From Tiliqua scincoides (Eukaryota; Chordata; Lepidosauria; Squamata; Scincidae), in assembly GCF_035046505.1 (NCBI RefSeq), contig NC_089824.1, forward strand, positions 118,307,997 to 118,371,996: a DNA stretch of 64,000 bases. Direction: 5' to 3'. Numbering within the stretch: the stretch's first letter is position 1; each line of letters opens with the position of its first letter. Below are positions 21,014 to 32,409 of this stretch, one piece after another. Below the pieces are notes generated by a model, which searched no databases, was not told the DNA's origin, and saw nothing but the letters and a program-made list of their open reading frames with translations. Made by a program: the position numbers and the translations under genes.

Positions 21014-22852
21014 TGCTAGGCTACCCATGAGATATATCAACTTCCCTCCATTTTGTTTTCGAGATGGAAAAAACTATTCTAATGTGATCTGCAGGCTCCA
21101 TAACTTTGCTTGCACTTAATTACTACCAATCTCTGTGGAAATGGGGTCAGAGCAAGTTTGAAATAGTGATTGTTGGTTTATGGCACACTGGAGACATTTA
21201 TCAGTGATGTGGACCAAAAACTAGGTCCATCATGTCCTTAAATGCAGTATATAAAACACATATGTTGGATGAATCCTGCTTTCTGAAACAATTTTCCGCT
21301 GAGTTGGATGGGGATAACAGACAGTTTATTACCAATGAAATATCACACACTTAGCCCAGACCATTCTGGCTTTCTTGCCCATGCTCACAGGCACACAACT
21401 TGATGACTTCAGGATCGACATAGCTCAGACCAACCAATGCTTTTCTACATAGTCAGTTCATAATCACGCTGCCAGTCATTCAGTGATGTCTATTCATCCC
21501 ATTGATCCATTCTCCAAACTGGAGATCACTGTGTAATGAAAACTCCCTCCCTGTCCCAAGTAGCACTTACAGTTCCACTGCACTTACTCTTCTAGAAAGG
21601 GGCATGAATCAATCCCTAGCAGGAAGAGGTGTGATTTCTCAATGGTCCAGTCAGGTGGGCCCTCTGATTCCACCCATGTTTTCTCCAATCTCACTAACAC
21701 ACCTGCTTTCATAATTCTTTTTGAACAGAGACTGAAGCAAGCATGTTAACAGCAAACTGTGCTAGAACCTGCCCTTTCTCACGCTAAGCAGTGTGACACA
21801 TAATGTTTACATTCCCTTAAGCAGATGAACAATTATCTCCCTAAAATATATAACATGATTTTAGGTGTAATCTTAAACACATTTAAATACAGTGGGATTT
21901 ACTTCTGAGTAACATGCTTGGGATTGCACTGCTGAAGTACAGTCAAACTGGGAAGTGACAAAGAATAGCAGAGCCTTGCTTCATATGTGTGTATGTATTT
22001 CCTTGTGTTTGAGAAAAATACTTCCCCTCCTGCGCTTCACATTTAACATAGATAAGCACCATGACACTGGTGTATAAACTTTAAAAGCATATTGCGTGAA
22101 GTGTGATTTGGTCCCTATACAGATCAAAGTCCATAACTAATAATTTAACTTTCTCTGGTTGCTAAATTTCAACATCACAACCATGCAGACTGAATTCTTC
22201 TGCTTTATTTCAGTACCCACCCAACCCAAAAGATGCTAGATCCAATAATAATAGTGTTTAATTTTTTGGGTGTAAATAAGCTGAGCTCATTAAGGGCATT
22301 AGGGATGTATTTGTACCCAGTGAGGGATTTACCCCTGGGGAGCCATAAATCAGTCTAGTTGTTCCCTGAAGACATGTGTTATGACTTTATTCTTGGTAAT
22401 TCAGTCCCTTTCCTGCTAGCCTTCTGAGTTATGTTGACTTGTTCTTAGACCTAGAGAAGTTGCCCTATAACTTCTCAAGTGACTGTGCTTGCCACCCCTC
22501 TGTTGCCTGCAGACCATAATTGGAAGGTATCAATTTTCATTTGCCCTCCTTCCTGTTTAGAAGGACTTGACAAGCGATTCCTCTTCTAATAGTTCAGGGG
22601 CTGGCAACACATGGCAATCCAGCCATTAAAAAAGCTACATGCAACAGTCTCAAGAGTGCTGAATATGACGGAATTCTTCCTGCAGCTCCCACATGCTGCT
22701 TATGTTCTTATATGGCTCAGGGTATTTGTGCATGTGTGTAAAAATTTCAATTTCTGGAGTTTTGCATCAAAATGTTAAATTAGATGAGCTGTTCAGTGTT
22801 AGTAAGAAATTATCTATCTGTATTTTAAGGTTAAGTTTCATGCATTTTACAG
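21014..22852. other. HMCN1: Intron sequence, mostly unrecognised
   Basis: This is the rest of the intron between EGF modules 6 and 7. A fragment at about 21863-21932 (GGTGTAATCTTAAACAC and CTTGGGATTGCACTGC) is a diverged copy of the short AAGTAAGTCC MITE group. Nothing else was recognised. The intron closes with the AG acceptor at 22851-22852. Confidence 0.5.
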
Positions 22853-22972
22853 ATATTGATGAATGTGAAAACAGAGATGTTTGTCAGCACGAGTGCAGGA
22901 ACACTCTAGGAAGTTACCAATGTTTCTGTCCAGCCGGCTACCGAGTAATGCCCAATGGCAAGACATGCCAAG
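22853..22972 (+). CDS. HMCN1: HMCN1 exon: calcium-binding EGF module 7
   Basis: This encodes [20 protein letters not shown], then [20 protein letters not shown]. It has the DIDEC start and RNTLGSYQC. The acceptor AG is at 22851-22852 and the donor GTAAGA at 22973. Phase 1 on both sides. Confidence 0.96.
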
Positions 22973-23401
22973 GTAAGAATATCAAGAAATCTCCAAGTCA
23001 AGGGAGATGTCATGGAAAAGCTCTTTGTACCTTTGGGAAGTATAGCAGTTCCTCCCAAAGCCAAAAATTGTCAAAATGTAACAATGCCAATTTAAAAAAA
23101 TGCCTGATCAAAAATCAGATGAAACATGTCTGCCATGTTCATCAGTGATTGTCGGGGTTCAGATCCCACCACTGCCATGATCTGTCATGAAAGGGGGGCC
23201 TTCTAGTAAGCACCTGCTGATCCAGGGCAGTGATGCCTAGTGCCAAGCACTCACTTCCTTCCCATCCCCCACTCTCTCAATCAGGTTAGACATGCAACTA
23301 CCTGTCACTCTCTGGGGACCTGGTTGTTTCGTACCTAATAACTTAATTTGAAATAAATAAGCTGTTTATGTGATGAGTTTTGTCCTTTTACTTTCAATCA
23401 G

Positions 23402-23528
23402 ATATAGATGAATGCCTTGAACAAAACATCCACTGTGGACCAAATCGCATGTGCTTCAACATGAGAGGAAGTTATCAGTGTATAGATACACCTTGTCCTC
23501 CAAATTATCAGCGAGATCCCATTTCTGG
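23402..23528 (+). CDS. HMCN1: HMCN1 exon: calcium-binding EGF module 8
   Basis: This encodes [20 protein letters not shown], then [20 protein letters not shown] and IS. It is the last EGF module before the fibulin-type end. The acceptor CAG is at 23399-23401. The donor is GTAAGT at 23529, in phase 2 instead of phase 1, with the Gly codon completed in the last exon. Confidence 0.96.
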
Positions 23529-23594
23529 GTAAGTTTAAGTTTCAACCTTCCTAGCTGTTTCAGTTTTCATTTTCACTCTTGTACAGAATTACAG

Positions 23595-24238
23595 AATATA
23601 GGTCCACCTTGTTACACATGGATTTTTTAATATCCAGATTTGACTCAACACGAATGGCCACTGAAAATGAAAAGGAATGTGCTGATCCCTGGAGAAGGGG
23701 AAAAATGCAACCCATTAAAATCACAATTTTAAAAACTGCTTTTCTTACTATTGTAGAGAGACGGTCACGCAAGCCATTACAGGTGTAACCTAATTATCTA
23801 TGGATTTTTCTATCTTAACATAATGAAAAGAGCCCTTTATATTAAAGAAAAACAGTTTAACAATAGCCTCATTAATGTGAGAGAACAGCTGGCTGATAAT
23901 TCATCAATCATTCTCTCTCTAGGCACTTAGAACAGTTTCACTCCCAGGCAAGCAACCTCTCCCTTCTCCCTCAGCACATGAAAGAAAGATAATCACTTTG
24001 TATTGGTGAAGGGAGGGATCCCTGGCTTGAAGTGAAGCCTTTCTAAGTGCCTAGAAAGAGACTGATTGATGGATTGTCTGCTTAATGACTCTGTCTTACA
24101 TCACAAAGGTCAGCAAGGCTGTTTTTAAATTGCCCAGCGAAGGGACATTGTTTTTTTAAATAGATTTGCTTTAATCAATTTTTGCCATCCATGTGAGTTC
24201 TGGGAATGGAATCTTCATGAATAATGAGACTCAACCTG
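23595..24238. mobile_element. Possible fold-back DNA element in the last intron
   Basis: Two arms of about 55 bp are inverted repeats. The left arm at about 23898-23955 has CATCAATCATTCTCTCTCTA and GGCACTTAGAACAGTTTCAC. The right arm at about 24020-24076 reads back the same words with a few changes. The right border (GGAATCTTCATGAATAATGA, then GACTCAACCTGTA) resembles the sequence at 54840-54890, which suggests a dispersed family. Exact ends and superfamily are not determined. Confidence 0.5.
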
Positions 24239-24914
24239 TATTGAGATTCACCCAGTGCATAAGAGACTAGACCAGATATATGCTCCAAAATAAATCACCA
24301 CTTCTTCCTCCCCAACTCTCCCACAATTAGACAGTTCAAATCAAGAATCATCCAAATTCCTTGCATTACTTTCTACATACGGAAGTTCACCACTACCATC
24401 TTTAAAGTGCCTCATATTGCTCCAAAGGAACTCGATGATTCTAGTATCTGCCTCAGCTTTCCTAAATATATTTAATGGCTAGGGCTCAATAGATTTGATA
24501 GATTCCTTCTATAGTCAAATCTAGTCTTAAAACTGCTTATTATATATTATCATAAAAACAGTTCCAGGCAAGCTGACACTAGACATGGCTGCTAGTGTGG
24601 TGGCTATGGCTCAAGTTTCCCCTTCCACTTCCTTTTCCTCCTCAAGCCTAGCTACCACCACAGTTTACTATTTGCTTGGTCCCCAAAAACGAGGAAGAAG
24701 GAACAAGATCACGACACCAGGTACCCCGGTAAGAAGAGACACAGGGCTGGCAAAAGTGGCAGCAGGTTCAGAGTATGTGCAGGACCCTCCATCAGTTCAC
24801 TGCCACTCCAAGCAGTCATTTTACCCCATCTCATGAGTGGGCCAGCCCTGTAAAGCTTTTAGCTATTTTGATGTTCTAATGCAATCAGAGCCTTGACTTG
24901 TTGTACTTTTTTAG

Positions 24915-25281
24915 GTTTTGTCTTAAGAACTGTCCACCCAATGATTTGGAGTGTGCCTTGAGCCCCTATGCCTTGGAATACAAACTTGTTTCCCTTCCAT
25001 TTGGGATTGCTGCCAATCAGGATTTAATCCGATTAGTTGCTTACACTGAAGATGGAGTGATGCATCCGAGGACAACTTTCCTCATGGTGAATGAGGATGT
25101 GACAATCCCTTTTGCACTCAGGGATGAGAACTTGAAAGGAGTGGTGTATACAACCAGGCCTCTGCGAGAGCCAGAGACCTATAGAATGAGAGTCAGGGCT
25201 CTGTCGTATAGTGTTGATGGAGCTATTGAGTATCAGACCACCTTCATTGTCTATATAGCTGTGTCTGCATATCCGTACTAG
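24915..25281 (+). CDS. HMCN1: HMCN1 last exon: fibulin-type C-terminal module and stop
   Basis: This encodes GFCLKNCPPNDLECALSPYA, then LEYKLVSLPFGIAANQDLIR, ending TTFIVYIAVSAYPY and TAG at 25279-25281. This is the fibulin-like module that closes hemicentins. The VSAYPY terminus matches what I know of HMCN1, which together with the GYRSQGVGRPCM segment favours HMCN1 over HMCN2. The acceptor TTAG is at 24911-24914. The exon contains the whole module without interruption, and no disabling change is seen in any of the 15 exons. Confidence 0.97.
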
Positions 25282-26136
25282 GAAAGCACTGCTGACAGTA
25301 ATCAAAGTATGTTAACCACATGCATACATGCCGCTGGGTGTCACCACTTCCAGAATGACTGCTGCCTCATCTTCAAACAGTTGCAGATCTTGCAACTCAG
25401 GGGGAAAATGGTGCTATGTTCTGTCCTTGTGTCTTCTTTCTGACTGCCAATCTATTGCTATTGTTCCATCTTGACAAAAATGGCCATAATCAACGGTTCC
25501 TCCGAATCTTAACCACTTGCTTTATTTATTACACTGGAGCAGTCACTTTTCAAAGATTGTTCTGATGACTCTTCATAACCAGTCAGAGATACTAAATAGG
25601 TAATTTAGTGGTCAGAAGTAGCAAAAGATGATTTGCTTTCATCGCAGAAAAGAATATTGGAAGTAATGTTGCCATTTTTTGAAAAAATATATCTTGTTTA
25701 ATACTTTAACTTTTTTAACTTTTGAGGGAGATTCAGGTGCCTTTTCTGAAAAAAAAAAAAACAGACGTGAGAAATGTCACTGTTCTGACATTTGCACACT
25801 TTAAATTAAGATACCACTGTCTCCAGTGATAAACAGGTATCTTTAAAAGGAGTGTGTGAATGCTCTTAGGGCCGAGGCTCATGTAAGTACTTCTGATTTT
25901 GCACAATACACAGCAGCAAACCTGGGCACCAGCTATACAGGTGCCAGAGAAGCTACAGCCATTCCCAGCTCTCTGGTGCATATATTTTAGGATATAGCCA
26001 TTTTCAACCATCTAATTGTCACATTCACACTTTACTTTGTTACGTGTACACTTGAAAATGTGGGAAAAAATCCTATATTGTACAACTGTTTCCTTCTTTC
26101 ACAAACATTAAAGCTATTTATTCTGATGATTTATTG
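25282..26136 (+). other. HMCN1: HMCN1 3' untranslated region (probable)
   Basis: Non-coding sequence runs from the stop codon to just past an ATTAAA hexamer. No other stop-proximal signal is as well placed. The UTR could extend further if the downstream ATTAAA near 27032 is used instead. Confidence 0.6.
26107..26112 (+). promoter_or_regulatory. HMCN1: ATTAAA polyadenylation signal of HMCN1 (candidate)
   Basis: The common variant hexamer ATTAAA lies 825 bases after the stop codon. A cleavage site would be expected 10-30 bases downstream, which is exactly where a hAT element begins (26137). Confidence 0.55.
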
Positions 26137-26460
26137 CAGGGCTGCCCAAACCCCGGCCTGGGGGCCATTTGCAGTCCTTGGGGACCCCCAATCAGGCCAG
26201 CAGGGATCCTCCAGTCTCCAGTGAGCCTATGCCCTCTGGTGACTAGGTGGAGCCTGTGCTGGCCTGATACAACTGCTCTCAGCATGAGGGCGACTGTTCA
26301 ACCTTGCATGAACTGCGGGCCGAGGGCTCTCTTCATCTCTAATATATACATTTATGTAAATTAATTCAATTTTTAAACATAAATTAATTTTTTCCCCTGG
26401 ACCCTGACTCAGTGCCAGAGAGATCATATGGCCCTCCTTCCAAGAAGTTTGGACACCCTG
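26137..26460. mobile_element. Non-autonomous hAT element, reverse orientation of 20158-20560
   Basis: It begins CAGGGCTGCCCAAACC and ends TTTGGACACCCTG. ATTTATTG (26129-26136) and ATTTATGG (26461-26468) form an 8-bp target duplication with one mismatch. The interior GGCCGAGGGCTCTCTTCATC and AAACATAAATTAATTTTTTC match the reverse complement of 20158-20560. Confidence 0.88.
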
Positions 26461-26468
26461 ATTTATGG

Positions 26469-27311
26469 CCACTAAGTTCTACATTCCACAACTCCCGATG
26501 ATGTTATCACCCCTTTTTCTCTGGACAATCTGATTTGGTGCATAAGCCGATAACATCTGCTTAGTTTTCGTTACCTACAACCAGAAGTCTATGCTGTTAC
26601 CCTTTCTTGGCCCCTCCCACTGCACACAACAGAGTCCCAGACAGCAGCTTCAGACAAAAAGGGAAAGGAATTCTACTATCTCCTTTAAAATAACGAACTT
26701 TAACTTAAAATGGTATTTTGCCTAACCCCAACTGAAGATGGTTCAAAAATAAAAAGGAAAAGAAAAACACACTCTAGCAAGTTTGGTCAAGCAATGTGTT
26801 AAGTGTCAATACACTGTATAGGGTGGTAACAAACTCTGGAAGTAATTTTTGCCAAGATGTATTCTATTTTTATGAAAATATTATGTGTATATATATATAT
26901 AAAGTTTTGTTTGCTTGTGTGTATTTTCAATGCCATATTAAGAGTTTTTTTATCAAGAAAAGTGTTTTTACAAAAGAGTGTTGTTTACACAGTGAAATAA
27001 CCAAAAGTAAAAGTTCACATTCTTTTTTGTAATTAAACATGGCAAAACTGCTAAAAGGTGTTTGTTGTTTGAAATATTCACAGGGAATTGAGGGAAAACC
27101 TGATAGCTTGTTATGTCAAGTTAACTGATGCACAGTTCTCAATAGGTTTCACCTGCTGGATCAGTTTGCATTGTTAAAGCAACAGATTCAACATAAAGAC
27201 AGGATACCTTGGGGCCAGGGCCAGCTTCCCATGCATGCAGTGAGCAATAGGCAAATGCTCTGCATTTGGGGATTAATGGCATTGTAGTCTTAACGTAACA
27301 AGAGCTACATA

Positions 27312-27312
<1 letters not shown>
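26469..27312. other. Downstream flank of HMCN1, nothing recognised
   Basis: This is AT-rich sequence with a second ATTAAA near 27032. No coding similarity was seen. The short TATATATATATA run near 26889 is a minor simple repeat. Confidence 0.45.

Positions 27313-27348
<36 letters not shown>
27313..27348 (+). repeat. (TC)n microsatellite
   Basis: This is a perfect run of about 18 TC units. Confidence 0.95.
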
Positions 27349-27351
<3 letters not shown>

Positions 27352-27360
27352 GACCTACAC

Positions 27361-27450
27361 CAGTGGTTCTCAAACCTTTTGGTCTCTGGAGCCCTTTTCA
27401 CTCCTAACAATGGTATCAGGGCTCCTAGGGGGACACATTGAGAAACACTG
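27361..27450. mobile_element. Very short hAT-type MITE (90 bp)
   Basis: CAGTGGTTCTCAAACCTTTT at the left and TTGAGAAACACTG at the right are imperfect hAT-type inverted ends. The flanking octamers (ACCTACAC and GTCTAGAC) match only partly, so the insertion is old or the borders are eroded. Confidence 0.6.
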
Positions 27451-27949
27451 GTCTAGACCTTATCAACTGCCCATAAGGAGATTTCTCAGTGTGCCTTCTG
27501 CTGAGCCTGTCTCTTCTTAGCTAAGAGCCTTTGAATAAAAGTATTGAAAGCAGCACTGGAGCATACCTGCTGATATCACCACTCTTGATGCAGGCAACAT
27601 CCTAGATATCTCTCCCCCTTTCCCCCACATCCCTGTCCTTCCAATCCAAGCATTTAGACAGTGATTTTCAACCAGTATGCCACAAGCCATGGCTTCTATT
27701 TCTGATACTCAAACTTATTGCAAAGGTGGGACTGAAATTAAAGCTTTCCATGCCAGTGCTTTTTGGCTTGAATCTGTACTACACTGGGCATGAAACATCC
27801 TCTTTCCTGTTAAGTCCAGCCTATGCCATGCTGACTCATCAACAATATGCAACACAGGCCAAGCCAGGACAAATATTCTTAATTTAGACATAGCTTTCAG
27901 CAACAGTTCTCCACCAATGTTATCCAATGATGTCAGAACATAACACAAC

Positions 27950-28405
27950 TGTTGCGGGGAGGTTTAGGGGTGGAGTGTGTAGGAGTCTCCAGCAGAGCAA
28001 AATCAAACGGCAGCACAACAGAAACTCAAGGCTGATGTCCAAGGCAAACTCTCAGAAGGCAAAGAGGCACTTGACATGAGAGTTAGGTTCCATCACCAAG
28101 ATATATTATATACAAGGATATTTACAGCAACACTGGTCAGTCATACAGCAACACACATATACGGCATCCTGATTCCTATTCCTTAACACTCACCACCCTA
28201 CACGCTCACCCCCTCACTCACCGAGGAGTGTTTGTCTTCGGCCTTGTTATATGCACAAGGCACACCCACAATCAGCTGCACAGAGTCAGCAATCAGGAAC
28301 AGCTGCTCCCTGTTACTTGCTACAAACAGACTGTTCACCACAGCGTTTGTTGCATTCCCTCCTGTGCACAGGACCTGAGTGATTTCCTGGGTTCAGACCT
28401 CAACA
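27950..28405 (-). repeat. 3' LTR of the copia element
   Basis: This is a 456-bp terminal repeat, TG at 27950 and CA at 28405 in + strand reading. A polypurine tract is expected just inside the 3' LTR, and CCCCTCC at 28406-28412 (GGAGGGG on the element strand) fits it. Confidence 0.95.
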
Positions 28406-31022
28406 CCCCTCCAAATCATTCTGGTCCTGTCCCAGTGCACAATCTTTTATACTTAACTGATAACAGAGTTTTTCATGTTTTGTTACAGACAATGGTTTTG
28501 TCAATACATCTGCCAGCTGTGCCTCCGTAGGGCAATAGTTTAATACAATTAAACAGTTTCGTATTGCCTCCCTTACATTAGCATGTCTCAGCTCTATATG
28601 CTTCGTTCTGTTTTTAATTCTATCAGAGTTAGCCATGGCAATACAGGTTTCGTTGTCTTCCAGAATTTGGATTGGTACACTCATGTTAAGCCCTAGATCT
28701 AGCAACAGTTGTTTGTACCATATTACCTCGGTACAGGCCAAGGATAGACTACCGTATTCTGCTTCTGATGAGGATAGCGCAACGTAGGTCTGCTTTACGC
28801 AACGCTAGCCGATCAGAGCACCTGCAAACAATATAGCTAGTCCAGAAATAGACTTTCTTGTGTCTGGACAATTGCCCCAGTCTGCATCAGCATATATGAG
28901 TAGTTCTTCTGGACCTTGTGGATGAAGAACTAGCCCATGATGTAGAGTACCCTTCAGGTATCTTAGCAGTCTTTTTAGTGCTTGGAAATGTTGCTGTGTA
29001 GGAGCGGATACAAACCTGCTCAGTATATTAATGGCACAAGCAACATCAGGTCTAGTCCACTGAGAAAGATACTGCACGCTGCCCACTACTGATTGATACA
29101 TTTCTCGATCACAAGGTGGACTTTCTGCACTTGCAGTTTGCATGAAATTAGGGACCATAGGTGTTTTGCAACCTTTGCACTCATTCATGTTGCACCTCTC
29201 TAGCAACTCTACTATTTTCTGTGCCTGGTGTAATTTGTACCCTCCAGGAGTGGGTATTACATTCACTCCGAGATATTTGCTAATGGGACCAAGGGTTCTT
29301 AGAGTGAGGTGTTTCCTTAACTCTATTAATACCTCCTCAATTTTCTGCTGAGTCTTAGCCATAACAATAAGATCATCCACAAACACAGTCACAAGTATCT
29401 GGTTTTCTCCATGATCTTTTATATACAATTTCAGCCTTCATGGCCTCCTCCCAGCGTATCCTCTCAGCTCTAGGGAGCTTCTGAACTTGGGAGTAATCCC
29501 GGGGCTCCGGCCCTACAGTCTGACACATTGAAATTGACTTGGGCACATAACGATCAGGGGGTTTTGTCACTCGTGTGGTTCTGCGTAAGACAGGTGAAAC
29601 AGGATCCTGTGTAGTTATTTCAGTTTCCTGCCTACTTTCAATTTTGGGTTCACATAGTCCCTCTTCTCTCCTACTCTGTTGTACCTGTTGCCTAGGCGAC
29701 ACCCCTCTAGGCGATTGAGAAGCATTCTCCCTTTCATCAATCCCAGTTGCGAGAGGTATAAACACAGAGGGAGTTTGTTCTACTGAAGTCCACTTAGGGT
29801 TATAAAATTTCACAGACCTGGATATTATTAACTTGCCTGACTTGGTCATCAACCTCTATCCCTTACTTCCAGGTTCATAACCTAGCAGGGTAACAGGCTG
29901 AGCTCTGGGAGCTCGCTTTCTGCGTCTTCTCTGCACCAGTACTTCCCCACATGTACCAAATGGGTATAAATGTTTTAAAGAGGGAGGTTCCCCATGTAAC
30001 ATTTGATAGGGAGTCATTCCAACTACAGAGGAGTAGGTACGATTAAAGACATAGCAGGCACATTTTGCAGCCTCCGCCCAATAGCCATAAGGAAGTTGGC
30101 TATCTGTTAGAAGAGCGCGTATCTTGGTCTGCAACGTTCTGCCATATCTTTCCACAACACCATTCTCCTGAGGACAATTAGGATTTGACAAACGATGGTG
30201 CACACCTTTTCTCTCTAGCCAAGTCATAAAAGGTTCGTTTAAATATTCAGTGCCACGATCTGTTTGCAGACTAATTAGCTTGTGGCCAAACCTACGTTCT
30301 GCATAAGCCGCCCATCTTTTAAACATAGAAAACACCTGTGTTTTAGACCTTAGTGGAAAACAGAACATATATTTTGAATATCTGTCAAGCACAAGCAGTA
30401 GGAACCTGGCACCACCAATGGATTTATCCATGGGTCCTATTAGATCTGAGTCAACAAGCTCTAGGGGTTTACTAGCTACCCGCTCACTCCTATTTGCCAC
30501 AGGAGCTGCTGTTATATTAACCTTTTTACAAACAGCACAGTCCAGGAACTCTTTACAAGGGGTTAAATTCAAGCCCTTTGAATGCTTTACAGTTTGCAAA
30601 ACAGCCTTAAAGCTTGGATGTCCTAAGGACCTATGCAAGACATGGATGCAACCATGATGCTTAGGGTGGATAGCATGTGTAACATGTGCCTCAGCCCTAG
30701 GCTGGACAACAAACAGGCCATCTTTTTCAATTCCCAGCATACATTTCTTCCCTTGTTTGGACACTGTGCAATGCTTCCCAGCAAAAACAACATGATAGCC
30801 CTTTTTGCACAACGCTGATACACTGAGCAAACCGTGTTGTAAATTCGGAGCATATAGGACCCCTTCCAAAGGTTCACACAGTTCTGGCAAGCGAACCACC
30901 CCACATCCTTCCACAGGAGAGGACAGCCCGTCTGCCAATACCACGTAAGACCTATCAGGTGATCCTAAAGTGGAAAAAACACTCTTAGAATTTGCTACAT
31001 GCTCAGTTGCACCACTGTCCAA
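28406..31022 (-). mobile_element. copia pol region: protease, integrase, RT, RNase H (fossil)
   Basis: Protease has DSGATEHV near its start (about 31020). Integrase has the zinc-binding H...H...C-x2-C part (HRSLGHPSF to CAVCKK) and a DDE-type core with DLIGPM and QTDRGTEYL. RT is represented by VFVDDLIVMA with the copia-type VDD core. RNase H shows ADADWGNCPDTRKSISG, the usual copia C-terminal block. All lie on the - strand. The region is broken and cannot be read as a single frame. Confidence 0.9.
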
Positions 31023-31106
31023 TATCCATACAATGAAGGTTGACTCCTTTTCAGTTGCATGTACCAGAGAAATATCTGGTCTATGTCTGCTGGGTGGCCC
31101 TTGCCT

Positions 31107-31852
31107 TCAAGGCTTCCTGGAGCCCCTCCTCGCAGGGCAGGCCCTTTGTAAATGATCCTCTGCACCACAGGAAAAACACTTCCTCACATAGTGCAGTGCA
31201 GGCACGGGGGAGGACACACCCATAACGCAAGTTGCACCTGCAGAAACAGGGCAGACATAGTCCTTCCTCTGGAGTTGTTTTCCAGACGTCGCTCTTGCTC
31301 CTGCTGCAGCCGGCCAGTAATGTAAGCAAGAGTCAATTGAGCCTCTGGTAAACATTCCAAGGCAGTGACCAAATGGTCAAAGGTCTGATCCAAGGAAGAT
31401 AACACAATATAGGCTTTCTGCACCTCTGGAAAAGTCATATTTTGCTCCTGCAACCTCAGGAACAAGTTTTTCATGTAGAGCATGTGCTCTGTAACACTGG
31501 CTCCTGCCCGCATCCGAGCACGATACAACTGCTGTGTGAGAGCAATTTTTGAGGCCACAGTTGTTTGTATATGAATCTGTCTCAAGGTCTCCCAACACAC
31601 AGCTGCAGAGGTGATGCCACGAACATGCACAATCTGACTCTCTCCCACACATAACACAATGGTAGCCAGCGCAAGTTCCACCAACCTCCTTTCAGCAGCA
31701 TCCGGTTGGGGTGGGGGGTTCACCACCACAGTCCATAGCCCCTCCTTACGTAGGAACATTTCCACATGGGTAGCCCAGGTGAGGTAATTTGTCTCATTGA
31801 GCTTTATAATAGGAAAGCCAGTCGACGTCATCTCGGTGCCAGCAGCCTGCAT
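31107..31852 (-). mobile_element. copia gag region with zinc knuckle (fossil)
   Basis: The N-terminal part reads FPIIKLNETNYLTWATHVEM, the typical copia gag opening where the capsid-like domain begins. A zinc knuckle CFSCGAEDHLQRAC (C-x2-C-x4-H-x4-C) follows near 31140-31185. It precedes the protease region, in the usual gag-pol order. Confidence 0.9.
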
Positions 31853-31934
31853 TCTGCCTTACAGCAACAACAGATAAGACACACGCCTCCAGGCAGCAAA
31901 AGAAAACAGGAACAGCCTTGGAAACATCAACAAC

Positions 31935-31948
31935 CTGGGCCCATAACC
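31935..31948 (-). promoter_or_regulatory. copia primer-binding site, initiator tRNA-Met internal type
   Basis: The + strand sequence CTGGGCCCATAACC directly abuts the 5' LTR. It equals 14 bases of the anticodon arm of vertebrate initiator tRNA-Met (anticodon CAT in the middle). On the element strand it would therefore pair with an internal part of that tRNA and not with its 3' end, the half-tRNA priming known for Drosophila copia. Confidence 0.8.
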
Positions 31949-32404
31949 TGTTGCGGGGAGGTTTAGGGGTGGAGTGTGTAGGAGTCTCCAGCAGAGCAAA
32001 ATCAAACGGCAGCACAACAGAAACTCAAGGCTGATGTCCAAGGCAAACTCTCAGAAGGCAAAGAGGCACTTGACATGAGAGTTAGGTTCCATCACCAAGA
32101 TATATTATATACAAGGATATTTACAGCAACACTGGTCAGTCATACAGCAACACACATATACGGCATCCTGATTCCTATTCCTTAACACTCACCACCCTAC
32201 ACGCTCACCCCCTCACTCACCGAGGAGTGTTTGTCTTCGGCCTTGTTATATGCACAAGGCACACCCACAATCAGCTGCACAGAGTCAGCAATCAGGAACA
32301 GCTGCTCCCTGTTACTTGCTACAAACAGACTGTTCACCACAGCGTTTGTTGCATTCCCTCCTGTGCACAGGACCTGAGTGATTTCCTGGGTTCAGACCTC
32401 AACA
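31949..32404 (-). repeat. 5' LTR of the copia element
   Basis: This is the second 456-bp LTR, which by eye shows no difference from 27950-28405. It carries the element's presumed promoter. The 5-bp duplication ACAAC follows at 32405-32409. Confidence 0.95.
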
Positions 32405-32409
32405 ACAAC

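Larger units (their letters stand above)
27950..32404 (-). mobile_element. Ty1/copia LTR retrotransposon, young insertion, internally broken
   Basis: A 4455-bp LTR element on the - strand is flanked by ACAAC on both sides (27945-27949 and 32405-32409), a perfect 5-bp target duplication. The two LTRs, each 456 bp and TG...CA, read identically by eye, so the insertion is evolutionarily recent. Internal order on the - strand is gag, protease, integrase, reverse transcriptase and RNase H. Integrase before RT marks the Ty1/copia (Pseudoviridae-like) group. The internal region is not intact, with a handful of breaks, so this is a fossil copy. No env-like frame is seen. Confidence 0.95.

Noticed and set aside
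644-24915. Assignment of the gene to HMCN2 or a fibulin
   Set aside because: The order TSP1, G2F, eight EGF and fibulin-type end, together with the terminus VSAYPY and the RTKR linker, fits HMCN1 best. Fibulins lack TSP1 and G2F.
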